A stretch of 64,000 nt of DNA. Origin: Hyphomicrobium_A sp963759735. GTDB taxonomy: Bacteria > Pseudomonadota > Alphaproteobacteria > Rhizobiales > Hyphomicrobiaceae. Location of the stretch: the NCBI GenBank assembly GCA_963759735.1, contig CAVXAF010000004.1, positions 124,001 to 188,000 of the forward strand, read 5' to 3'. The first letter of the stretch is position 1, and every line of letters begins with the position of its first letter. The position numbers were made by a program, and so were the translations under genes. Shown here in pieces: positions 57,145 through 64,000 of this stretch. The notes under the pieces were generated by a model. It did not search any database. It was given only the letters and a program-made list of their open reading frames with translations, and was not told where the DNA came from.

Positions 57145-57777
57145 ATGAGTTACGGATTTCTCGACATCGCCTCGACGCCAAGCGTTCGCGCCGCCCAGGC
57201 CGCAATGGGCGTCGAGCAGCATTGGCAGAACTTCAAAGGCCAGCGTGAATTCGATGAGCTGACGGCGAACGAGATCGCCTTCATCGCCGAGCGCGACAGC
57301 TTCTACATGGCGACCGTCTCGGAAACGGGGTGGCCCTATGTGCAGCATCGCGGCGGCCCGCGCGGCTTTCTGAAGGTGGTCGACGCGAAGACGCTGGCGC
57401 TCGCCGACTATCGCGGCAATCGCCAGTACATCAGTGTCGGCAACCTGGGCGCCAACGATCGCGCGGCGCTGATCCTGATGGACTACCCGCATCGCACCCG
57501 CCTCAAGATCTACGCGCGCATCGAAGCGGTGGCGCTGGATGCCAAGCCCGACCTGACGCAACTCGTCGCCGACCCCGCATACAAGGGCAGACCCGAGCGA
57601 ATCCTATTGCTGCATCTGGCGGCGTTCGACTGGAACTGCCCGCAGCACATAACCCCGCGCTTCACCGAGGCGGAAATCGGCGAGGCCGTGCAGCCGCTGC
57701 GCGATCGCCTGTCGGCGCTGGAAGCGGAGAACGCGGAGCTGCGGGGCAAGCTGGCGCGGCACGACGCGGGCAAATGA
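57145..57777 (+). CDS. Pyridoxamine 5'-phosphate oxidase-fold flavoprotein
   Basis: A 210-residue PPOX/split-barrel protein likely binding FMN. The barrel strands read FYMATVSETGWPYVQHRGGPRGFLKVVD, LALADYRGNRQYISVGNLGANDRAALILMDYPHRTRLKIYARI. The C-terminal ~30 residues form a short coiled coil (LRDRLSALEAENAELRGKLARH). This is the general-stress FMN-binding subgroup rather than true PdxH. Start ATG 57145 follows an ideal AAGGAGGG. Divergent from the LysR regulator, its probable controller. Confidence 0.88.
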   Translation: MSYGFLDIASTPSVRAAQAAMGVEQHWQNFKGQREFDELTANEIAFIAERDSFYMATVSETGWPYVQHRGGPRGFLKVVDAKTLALADYRGNRQYISVGNLGANDRAALILMDYPHRTRLKIYARIEAVALDAKPDLTQLVADPAYKGRPERILLLHLAAFDWNCPQHITPRFTEAEIGEAVQPLRDRLSALEAENAELRGKLARHDAGK

Positions 57778-57782
57778 TCGAC

Positions 57783-57807
57783 GGCCAGGCGCTGATTGCG
57801 CCTGGCC
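57783..57807. terminator. Perfect 10-bp hairpin between convergent genes
   Basis: GGCCAGGCGC (57783-57792) pairs with GCGCCTGGCC (57798-57807) around a TGATT loop, 5 nt after the PPOX stop and 25 nt before the convergent carbonic anhydrase stop. There is no T-tract on either side, so it may be a transcript-end stabiliser or Rho-assisted terminator. Confidence 0.45.
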
Positions 57808-57831
57808 CATTGCCATTGGCCCGCGCCGACT

Positions 57832-58470
57832 TCAGATGGCGAAGAACTCGCCGCGCGAGTGGTTGAGCACCGACAGCGTGCCGGAGGCGATGTCGAAGTA
57901 GGCGCCGTGCAGCGAGAGCTTGCCGCGGTTCTCGGCATCGGCGACGAACGGGAAGGTCCGCAGGTTCTTGATCGAGTTCTTGATGCCTTCCTGCTCGAGC
58001 GCCGCCAGCTTTTCATGGTGCGGGCTGTCCTGATGCGAAGCCAGCACCTTGAGGCGCGCATCGTCGAGCATCGACATCCAACGCGAGATGAACTGCGCCT
58101 CGGTCTGGATGGCGGCGCTCTGGTCGAGGGCAGCTTTGACGCCGCCGCAGCCGGAATGGCCCATGATGATCAGGTTCTTGACCCGCAGGTTGAGGACCGC
58201 GAACTCGATGGCCGAGCTGACGCCGTGGAACTTGCCGCCTGTCTCGTAAGGCGGAACAAGGTTTGCCACGTTGCGGACGACGAACATCTCGCCCGGCATG
58301 GCGCTGAAAATCGTCTCGGGATCGACGCGGCTATCGGAGCAGGAGATGACCATGGAATCGGGGTTCTGACCGTGGGCGGCCAGCTCCTCGTACTCCTCCG
58401 CCTTGGGCAGGAAGTGCCGGTGATGGAAGCGGCGGTAACGGTCGGCGAGTTTTTGGGGGAAGCTGCTCAT
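57832..58470 (-). CDS. Beta-class carbonic anhydrase
   Basis: A 212-residue beta carbonic anhydrase interconverting CO2 and bicarbonate. Zinc ligands and catalytic dyad are in CSDSRV (Cys44, Asp46, Arg48) and HSGCGG (His105, Cys108), with GEMFVVRNVANLVPP and the GVSSAIEFAV helix between. It is divergent from the SulP transporter 214 nt away; such pairs suggest bicarbonate import coupled to hydration. Start ATG 58470. Confidence 0.95.
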   Translation of the reverse strand: MSSFPQKLADRYRRFHHRHFLPKAEEYEELAAHGQNPDSMVISCSDSRVDPETIFSAMPGEMFVVRNVANLVPPYETGGKFHGVSSAIEFAVLNLRVKNLIIMGHSGCGGVKAALDQSAAIQTEAQFISRWMSMLDDARLKVLASHQDSPHHEKLAALEQEGIKNSIKNLRTFPFVADAENRGKLSLHGAYFDIASGTLSVLNHSRGEFFAI

Positions 58471-58684
58471 GCGTTTTCAATGCCCGAGTTTGCGGCCGGC
58501 GCGTAGATGTAAATAGTCCTGAGCCTGGCTTAACCTTCGTTTGCTCCTGCAGCTAGGCCCAGCTTGCCGGGTTGCAACTCAAGGTCTACTGTCCCGCCGC
58601 GCTGGGGGACAGCCGAAATCGTTTGCAATCAACGGTCACCGTGCCTCTGTCGGCGATGGGGATATAGCGAGCGGACGGGATCTG

Positions 58685-60274
58685 ATGAACACGTCATATA
58701 CTAGGGCGACTTTCGGTCGCGACTTCATGGCGTCGATCGTCGTCTTCCTCGTCGCGCTCCCGTTGTGCATGGGCATATCGCTCGCCTCGGGCATGCCGCC
58801 CACCGCGGGCATCATCACCGGCATTATCGGTGGCATCATCGTCGGCATGATCTCCGGCGCCCCGCTGCAGGTGAGCGGTCCCGCCGCCGGCCTGTCGGTG
58901 CTGGTCTGGCAGCTTGTCGACCAGTTCGGCCTGCAGATGATCGGTGTCATCGTGCTGTTCGCCGGTCTCATTCAGCTGGTGGCGGGCTTGTGCAAGCTCG
59001 GGCAGTGGTTCCGCGCCGTGTCGCCTGCTGTGATCAACGGCATGCTGGCCGGCATCGGCGTGCTGATCTTGGCATCGCAGTTCCACGTTATGCTCGACTA
59101 CAAGCCGATCGGCAGCGGCATCCAGAACCTCATGGGCATCCCCACGTCGCTGATGAATGCCTTCAGCGAGGGCGGTCCTCACATCCAGGCGCTGGGCATC
59201 GGCGCGCTGACCATCGCGACGATCTTCGCCTGGAACGGTCTGGCGCCGAAGAGCTGGCGGCTGTTCCCCGCGCCGCTGGTCGGCGCCATCGTCGGCATCG
59301 GCGCCGCGCTGCTGCTCGGCTTCAATGAGATCAAGTACGTTACGGTGCCGGACAACATCTGGGCGGAGACGATCTTCCCGACCCCGGAGAAGCTGTGGCG
59401 CATCACCGAGTGGCCGGTGTTGGTCGGTGCCATTTCCATCGCCTTCATCGCCAGCGCCGAGACGCTGCTGTGTGCCACCGCCGTCGATCAGATGCACCGG
59501 GGGCCGCGCACCAAGTACGACCGCGAGCTCGCCGCGCAGGGCGTTGGCAACACCATTTGCGGCTTTCTTGGCGTGTTGCCGATGACCGGCGTTATCGTGC
59601 GCTCGGGCGCCAATGTCGAAGCCGGCGCCGAGACACGTTGGTCGGCAGTGATGCACGGCGTGTGGCTGCTGCTGTTCGTCAGCGCCCTGCCGTTCACGTT
59701 GAAGTACATCCCGCTGTCGGCCCTGGCGGCGATCCTCGTCTTCACCGGCTACAAGCTCGCCTATCCGAAGATCGTCCCGACGCTGCTGAAGTACGGCAAG
59801 GGCGAGGTGTTCATCTACTTCGCCACCATCATCATGATCGTGGCGACGAACCTTCTGGAAGGCGTGCTGGTGGGCCTGGGCCTGTCGCTCATCAAGCTGC
59901 TCTATGCCTTCTCGCACCTCGACGTGCGCAAGGAAGAGAGCGGCAACAACGTCGACCTGCATCTCAAGGGCTCCGCGACGCTCATCCGCCTGCCCAAGCT
60001 AGCCGCCGAGCTGGAGAGGCTGAAGCCGGGGTCCAACGTGACGGTGCACATCGGCGATCTTGATTACATCGATCACGCCTGCCTCGACCTGCTGAGCAAT
60101 TGGGACAAGCAGTATGCGGCCACTGGCGGCAGCGTGACGGTCGCGTGGGACGAGCTGGCCGACAAATACCATGCGCGCCGGCCGGCCAACATCAAGGCCG
60201 CTCGCGAGGCGGCTGCGAAGGCCGGGGCCTGGGCCGGGCCGACGCCGCAGCCGGGGCCAGTGTCGCGCGCCTGA
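58685..60274 (+). CDS. SulP family inorganic anion transporter with STAS domain
   Basis: A 529-residue SLC26/SulP transporter. The N-terminus (FGRDFMASIVVFLVALPLCMGISLASGMPPTAGIITGIIGG) is the SulP signature; 12 or so transmembrane segments follow. A C-terminal STAS-like domain spans residues ~420-500 (VDLHLKGSATLIRLPKL, LDYIDHACLDLL). ATG 58685 was chosen; the frame is open upstream but not family-like. Sulfate, bicarbonate or other anions are possible; the divergent carbonic anhydrase favours bicarbonate, as in BicA-type systems (inference). Confidence 0.9.
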   Translation: MNTSYTRATFGRDFMASIVVFLVALPLCMGISLASGMPPTAGIITGIIGGIIVGMISGAPLQVSGPAAGLSVLVWQLVDQFGLQMIGVIVLFAGLIQLVAGLCKLGQWFRAVSPAVINGMLAGIGVLILASQFHVMLDYKPIGSGIQNLMGIPTSLMNAFSEGGPHIQALGIGALTIATIFAWNGLAPKSWRLFPAPLVGAIVGIGAALLLGFNEIKYVTVPDNIWAETIFPTPEKLWRITEWPVLVGAISIAFIASAETLLCATAVDQMHRGPRTKYDRELAAQGVGNTICGFLGVLPMTGVIVRSGANVEAGAETRWSAVMHGVWLLLFVSALPFTLKYIPLSALAAILVFTGYKLAYPKIVPTLLKYGKGEVFIYFATIIMIVATNLLEGVLVGLGLSLIKLLYAFSHLDVRKEESGNNVDLHLKGSATLIRLPKLAAELERLKPGSNVTVHIGDLDYIDHACLDLLSNWDKQYAATGGSVTVAWDELADKYHARRPANIKAAREAAAKAGAWAGPTPQPGPVSRA

Positions 60275-60319
60275 CGCCTGCCGCCGCCGGTACCTCGGCC
60301 TCACGCTTGGCGCGGTGCC

Positions 60320-61591
60320 CTAGCCTCTCGCTTTGGGAGTGGTGATGCGAGCATCGCTTGGTCGAGGCTGACCGGTCACGGCGCGCAGGAACACATAGCC
60401 GGCAACGGCCGAGACGACCGAACCCAGCAGCACGCCGATGCGGATATCTGCAGCGCGTGTCGCGTCGACAAACGCCAGCATGCCGATGAACAGGCTCATG
60501 GTGAAGCCGATGCCGCCGAGGATGGCGACGCCGAACAGTTGCGGCCACGTCGCGCCCTGCGGCTTGCTGGTCAAGCGTAGCCCGACGGCAAGTGCCGAGA
60601 AGCTGAAAATGCCGATGGGCTTGCCGATGAAGAGGCCGAGCGCGATACCCATGGGGATGGGTCCCGTTACCTGCGCCAGCGTCATGCCGGCCAGTGACAC
60701 GCCGGCGTTGGCAAAGGCGAACAGGGGTAGAACGAGAAACTTCACCCAAGGCCCGAGCGCTTCTTCGAGCCGCTCCAGGGTGCCGTGCTGTTGGCCCGGC
60801 GCGCGTGTCAGCGGCACGGCGAGCGCGGTGGCGACGCCGGCCAGCGTCGCGTGCACACCTGATTTCAGAACGCACACCCAGATGAACAGCCCGACCAGAA
60901 CGTAAGGGGCGGTGCGCGTGACGCCTTTCGCATTGAGGATCGCGAGTGCGGCGATGCCAAGGGAGGCAAGCGCCAGCCCCTCCACCGACAAATGGGCGGT
61001 GTAGAACACCGCGATGATAACGATAGCGCCCAGGTCGTCGATGATGGCAAGGGCGAGCAGAAACACCTTCAGGGCCAGAGGTATGCGCGGTCCCAGCAGT
61101 GCCAGAACGCCGATGGCGAAGGCGATGTCGGTGGCGGCAGGAATGGCCCACCCGTGCAGGGCGACGTCGTCGTACCAGTTGATGGCCGAATAGACCAACG
61201 CCGGCACGATCATACCCCCGAGGGCGGCGATGGCGGGAAGCGAGGCTTTCCTCACGCTCGACAATTCGCCGACGACGAGCTCGCGCTTGATCTCCAGGCC
61301 GACAAGAAAAAAGAAAATCGCCATCAGACCATCGTTGATCCAATGGAGCAGCGACTTGTCGAGGTTGAGGGCGCCAACGCGCACGGTCACGGGGGTGCTG
61401 AGCAGTCCGTCATAAAGCCAGCTCGCCGCCGAGTTCTGCAGCAGGAGGCCGAGCACCGCGGCGGCGAGGAGAACGAGGCCGCCCGACGCTTCGTGCTGGA
61501 AGAAGGCCTTGGCGCCGTCGACACGTTGGACGAAGTCTTTCTGCGCTTGAACTTGGGCGCCATCAATCCCGTCCCCTCTTACGGTATTCAC
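60320..61591 (-). CDS. nhaA: Na+/H+ antiporter NhaA
   Basis: NhaA exchanges two H+ for one Na+ to hold cytoplasmic pH and sodium. Twelve hydrophobic segments; the antiport motif with the paired aspartates is seen in LALAIIDDLGAIVIIAVFYT, and TDIAFAIGVLALLG carries the conserved TM IV unwound segment. GTG 61591 (423 residues) overlaps the pdxY-like stop by 4 nt (GTGTGA), suggesting translational coupling; a GTG 36 nt earlier is an alternative. Pairing with a pyridoxal kinase is unusual and has no obvious logic. Confidence 0.92.
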   Translation of the reverse strand: MNTVRGDGIDGAQVQAQKDFVQRVDGAKAFFQHEASGGLVLLAAAVLGLLLQNSAASWLYDGLLSTPVTVRVGALNLDKSLLHWINDGLMAIFFFLVGLEIKRELVVGELSSVRKASLPAIAALGGMIVPALVYSAINWYDDVALHGWAIPAATDIAFAIGVLALLGPRIPLALKVFLLALAIIDDLGAIVIIAVFYTAHLSVEGLALASLGIAALAILNAKGVTRTAPYVLVGLFIWVCVLKSGVHATLAGVATALAVPLTRAPGQQHGTLERLEEALGPWVKFLVLPLFAFANAGVSLAGMTLAQVTGPIPMGIALGLFIGKPIGIFSFSALAVGLRLTSKPQGATWPQLFGVAILGGIGFTMSLFIGMLAFVDATRAADIRIGVLLGSVVSAVAGYVFLRAVTGQPRPSDARITTPKARG

Positions 61592-62409
61592 ACGGCGGTT
61601 ATGAGCAATTGCGGCGCGTCGGTCCACAACACTCCGGCCGCGAGAGGCAATTCATCGCGACCTTCACTTGCCACGATGCTCGCCTCCACCGTGGCGGCGG
61701 CACGCGCGAGCGCCGTCGGGGGCGGGGTGCCATTGAGAACGTGGCCGAGATAGAGTGCGGCCAGTAGGTCGCCTGTCCCGTGCGGCGCGCCCGGATGGCT
61801 GCGTACCGAGCAGGCCATTGCGGTGTTGCTTGTCACGAGCACGTTTGCGAGGCGGTGGTCGCTTGCGGGAACGGACGTAGCGACGACGGATGGGACACCG
61901 AGCGCCCAGGCGGCCTGGCGCGCCTCGAGGGCATCGCCGACAGGCAAGCCGGCGAGCCAAGACAGCTCAAAGCAGTTGGGGGTCGTAACGGTGGCCAGCG
62001 GCAGCAGCTCATCGCGGATTGCCGAAGCGGTTTCCTCGGAGAGGTAGAGACCTTCGGGGGCATCGCCGAACACCGGGTCGCACAGGTAGAGCGCATCGGG
62101 GTTGGCGCGGCGCAGACGCGCGACGGCTGACCGCGCCGCCTCGACGTGGGCGGGGCTCGGGAGATAGCCGGAGATGATGGCGGCCGTGCCGGCGAGCCAG
62201 CCGTTGGCCTCCAGCGCCTCGATCATGGCGGCGATCTGCGCCGGCGGTACCGCCTCGCCGGCAATGCGCGCATAGCCCGGATGGTTCGACAGCACGATGG
62301 TCGGGACGGCGATCGCCTCGTGGCCGAGGGCATGCAGCGCCGGGACGGTGGCGGCGAGGCCGACCGAACCAAATGCGACGTACGAGGAAAGCGCGAGGAT
62401 GCGGGCCAT
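61588..62409 (-). CDS. Pyridoxal kinase (PdxY/PdxK-like)
   Basis: A 273-residue ribokinase-fold kinase phosphorylating pyridoxal and relatives in the B6 salvage pathway. The N-terminal LSSYVAFGSVGLAATVPALHALGHEAIAVPTIVLSNHPGY matches the YVxxGxVGxxxxxxxLxxxGxxVxxVPTVxLSNHPGY-type signature of pyridoxal kinases; LYLCDPVFGD and the catalytic PHGTGDLLAALYLGHVL are intact. Divergent from the malyl-CoA thioesterase-like gene; nhaA follows with a 4-nt overlap. Confidence 0.9.
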   Translation of the reverse strand: MARILALSSYVAFGSVGLAATVPALHALGHEAIAVPTIVLSNHPGYARIAGEAVPPAQIAAMIEALEANGWLAGTAAIISGYLPSPAHVEAARSAVARLRRANPDALYLCDPVFGDAPEGLYLSEETASAIRDELLPLATVTTPNCFELSWLAGLPVGDALEARQAAWALGVPSVVATSVPASDHRLANVLVTSNTAMACSVRSHPGAPHGTGDLLAALYLGHVLNGTPPPTALARAAATVEASIVASEGRDELPLAAGVLWTDAPQLLITAV

Positions 62410-62531
62410 GCGCGACTGTGCCGAACCAGGCCGGCCTCGCCAAGCGGTTGCGGGGCGCGAAGCTGTGCGCGGAAGCCTTGAGTGTTCGCCGCGACGCGCG
62501 CTATTGTGCGGCGCACAAGAGGGATCGCTCG

Positions 62532-63431
62532 ATGACCGTCCGCCCGCGCCGCAGCGTGCTCTACATGCCTGGCCTCAACGAGCGGGCCTTGGAAAAGGCC
62601 AAGACGCTCCCCGCCGATGCGCTGGTCCTCGACCTTGAAGATTCGGTGGCGCCGGAGGGCAAGGTCGCCGCCCGCAACAACATCTGCGAGGCGGTGAAGG
62701 GCGGCGGCTATGGCCGGCGCGAGCTGATCATCCGTGTCAACGCCATCGAGACCGCCTGGGGCATGGACGACCTGCGTGCCGCGGCGAGCGTCAGCCCCGA
62801 TGCGATCCTGGTGCCCAAGGCCTCGACGCCCGGCGATATCGTCACCGTCGCCAAGGTGCTGGGCGCCATCAACGCACCGCGCAAGGTGCGGCTGTGGGCG
62901 ATGATGGAGACGCCGAGCTCGGTGCTCAACGCGCGCGAGATTGCAGCGCTGGGCGCCGATCCGGAGAACCGGCTCGCCTGCCTCGTCATGGGCACCAACG
63001 ACCTGCTGAAGGAATCGCGCGCCCGCGCCCTGCACAATCGCGTCGCCGTCGTGCCGTGGCTGGCCATGACCATCGTCGCCGCCCGCGCCTACGGCCTCGA
63101 CATCCTTGATGGCGTCTACAACGATTTCCGCGACGAGACGGGCTTTCGCGAGGAAGCGGAGCACGGGCGCACGCTGGGCATGGACGGCAAGACGCTGATC
63201 CATCCCTCGCAGGTGGCGCCGTGCAACGAGGTCTTCTCGCCGACCGAGGAAGAGGTCGCCTGGGCGCGCAAGATCATCGCCGCCTTTGAGGATCCGGCCA
63301 ACGCCCACAAGGGCGTTATCACGCTCGAAGGGCGCATGGTGGAGCGGCTACATCTCGTCATGGCACAGCGTACGGTGGCCATCGCCGACACCATCGCGGC
63401 GATGCGCAAGACCGAAGAGGAATGGTTCTGA
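62532..63431 (+). CDS. (3S)-malyl-CoA thioesterase-like protein, HpcH/CitE family
   Basis: A 299-residue TIM-barrel enzyme of the CitE/malyl-CoA lyase family. Motifs: RRSVLYMPGLNERALEKA, DALVLDLEDSVAP (metal-binding Asp/Glu), LWAMMETPSSVLNA, VMGTNDLLKE, and GMDGKTLIHPSQVAPCNEVFSP. The short length and the RSVLY-PG-NERALEKA, DGVYNDFRDE signatures fit the Mcl2/malyl-CoA thioesterase class of Rhodobacter better than malyl-CoA lyase Mcl1. It is followed 100 nt later by a mesaconyl-CoA hydratase-like gene, supporting a role in the ethylmalonyl-CoA pathway. ATG 62532 begins MTVRPRRSVLY. Confidence 0.85.
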   Translation: MTVRPRRSVLYMPGLNERALEKAKTLPADALVLDLEDSVAPEGKVAARNNICEAVKGGGYGRRELIIRVNAIETAWGMDDLRAAASVSPDAILVPKASTPGDIVTVAKVLGAINAPRKVRLWAMMETPSSVLNAREIAALGADPENRLACLVMGTNDLLKESRARALHNRVAVVPWLAMTIVAARAYGLDILDGVYNDFRDETGFREEAEHGRTLGMDGKTLIHPSQVAPCNEVFSPTEEEVAWARKIIAAFEDPANAHKGVITLEGRMVERLHLVMAQRTVAIADTIAAMRKTEEEWF

Positions 63432-63531
63432 GGCCCCGGCGACCGGCCGAGCGGCGAAAAGTCGTTCGACAAAGGGCGCCTTTTCGGACTAATCGGCACC
63501 CGGCTGCCCGCGATAAGGACCCGACCGCCCC

Positions 63532-64000
63532 ATGACATCCACCAAGACCAACCCCGGCAACTACTTCGAAGATTTCACGCTCGGGCAGTTGATCGTGCAT
63601 CCGACGCCGCGCACGGTGACGGTGGGCGACGTGGCGCTCTACACCAGCCTCTACGGCACCCGCTTTGCGGTGCAGTCCTCCGATGCCTTCGCCAAGGCGA
63701 TCGGCTATCCGGCTTCTCCGCTCGACGACATGCTCACCTTCCATGTCGTGTTCGGCAAGACGACGCCGGAGATCTCGCTCAACGCCATCGCCAATCTCGG
63801 CTATGCGAGCTGCCGCTTCCTGAAGCCGGTGTATCCGGGCGATACGCTGGCCTCGACGTCGGAGGTGATCGGCCTCAAGGAGAACTCCAACCGCGAGACG
63901 GGCACCGTCTACGTGCGCTCGACGGGACGCAATCAGAACGGCGACGTGGTGCTCGAGTACGTGCGCTGGGTGATGGTGCGCAAGCGCGACAAGGAGGCCG
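63532..64000 (+). CDS. MaoC-fold mesaconyl-CoA hydratase-like protein (5' part)
   Basis: The gene runs off the window end; 156 residues are visible. A hot-dog fold MaoC dehydratase: GNYFEDFTLGQLIVHPTPRTVTVGDVALYTSLYG, then the FAVQSSDAFAKAIGYPASPLDDMLTFHVVFGKT block (catalytic D/H region) and YASCRFLKPVYPGDTLASTSEVI. This matches alphaproteobacterial beta-methylmalyl-CoA dehydratase (mesaconyl-CoA hydratase, Mch), which interconverts mesaconyl-CoA and beta-methylmalyl-CoA. Its neighbour is a malyl-CoA thioesterase-like gene, consistent with ethylmalonyl-CoA-pathway use. Start ATG 63532. Confidence 0.85.
   Translation, partial: MTSTKTNPGNYFEDFTLGQLIVHPTPRTVTVGDVALYTSLYGTRFAVQSSDAFAKAIGYPASPLDDMLTFHVVFGKTTPEISLNAIANLGYASCRFLKPVYPGDTLASTSEVIGLKENSNRETGTVYVRSTGRNQNGDVVLEYVRWVMVRKRDKEA

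Noticed and set aside
58694..59962. 422-residue minus-strand frame opposite the SulP gene
   Set aside because: His/Asp/Arg-rich antisense shadow of the transporter; no domain or start signal.

Overview
The window is GC-rich DNA from an alphaproteobacterial chromosome, most likely a Hyphomicrobiales (Rhizobiales) member. The evidence is the gene content: DUF2865, DUF2794, an IalB-like protein and DUF1223-acnA-ccmABCDG. The last two genes are ethylmalonyl-CoA-pathway enzymes, which would fit a Hyphomicrobium-like methylotroph, but genus is an inference. Nearly all of it is core chromosome. No rRNA, tRNA, CRISPR array or intact mobile element was seen.

Layout. 1-4.4 kb: end of leuC, a methyltransferase, two unrelated HExxH proteins, a SemiSWEET and a hipBA toxin-antitoxin operon behind four operator-like palindromes. 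4.5-7.5 kb (minus): an ammonium transporter, an unrecognised protein with a LURP-one-like segment, and yggS. 7.6-13.8 kb (plus): leuS, lptE, holA, an adenosine-kinase-like PfkB protein and an orphan gene with a clear terminator. 13.9-21 kb (minus): coaA, hisE, parB, parA, rsmG, mnmG, mnmE with three parS-like sites. 21-24.9 kb: a thioredoxin-fold DUF255 protein, a fatty-acid-hydroxylase-family membrane protein and a small membrane protein. 25-28 kb (minus): rho, hemJ, hemE. 28.0-28.5 kb: the intergenic region between hemE and the DUF299 gene, the position of the chromosomal origin in Caulobacter and relatives. 28.5-32.2 kb (plus): DUF299, maf, aroE, coaE, dnaQ. 32.2-45.6 kb: secB, fxsA, a Tim44-like gene, mltA, smr, ialB-like, an RNA methyltransferase, a quinone oxidoreductase, DUF2865, thpR, tesA with a divergent ybbA-ybbP pair, Bax-inhibitor-1 and DUF2794. 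45.7-49.3 kb: a probable non-coding RNA, an M3 oligopeptidase, a transposase remnant and two orphan minus-strand ORFs. 49.3-56.1 kb: DUF1223, aconitase and the cytochrome c maturation cluster. 56.1-64 kb: LysR/PPOX pair, carbonic anhydrase/SulP pair, nhaA-pdxY and two ethylmalonyl-CoA-pathway enzymes.

The genes flanking 28 kb point away from it on both sides (minus to the left, plus to the right), as expected for leading-strand genes at an origin, and parAB with parS-like sites lies 8-12 kb to the left. The window therefore probably spans the replication and segregation origin.

Five otherwise intact genes (a methyltransferase, hipA, leuS, the DUF255 gene and mnmE) each carry one apparent extra base. 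Because leuS is essential, sequence or assembly errors are the more likely explanation. They are annotated as full-length genes with a marked frameshift.
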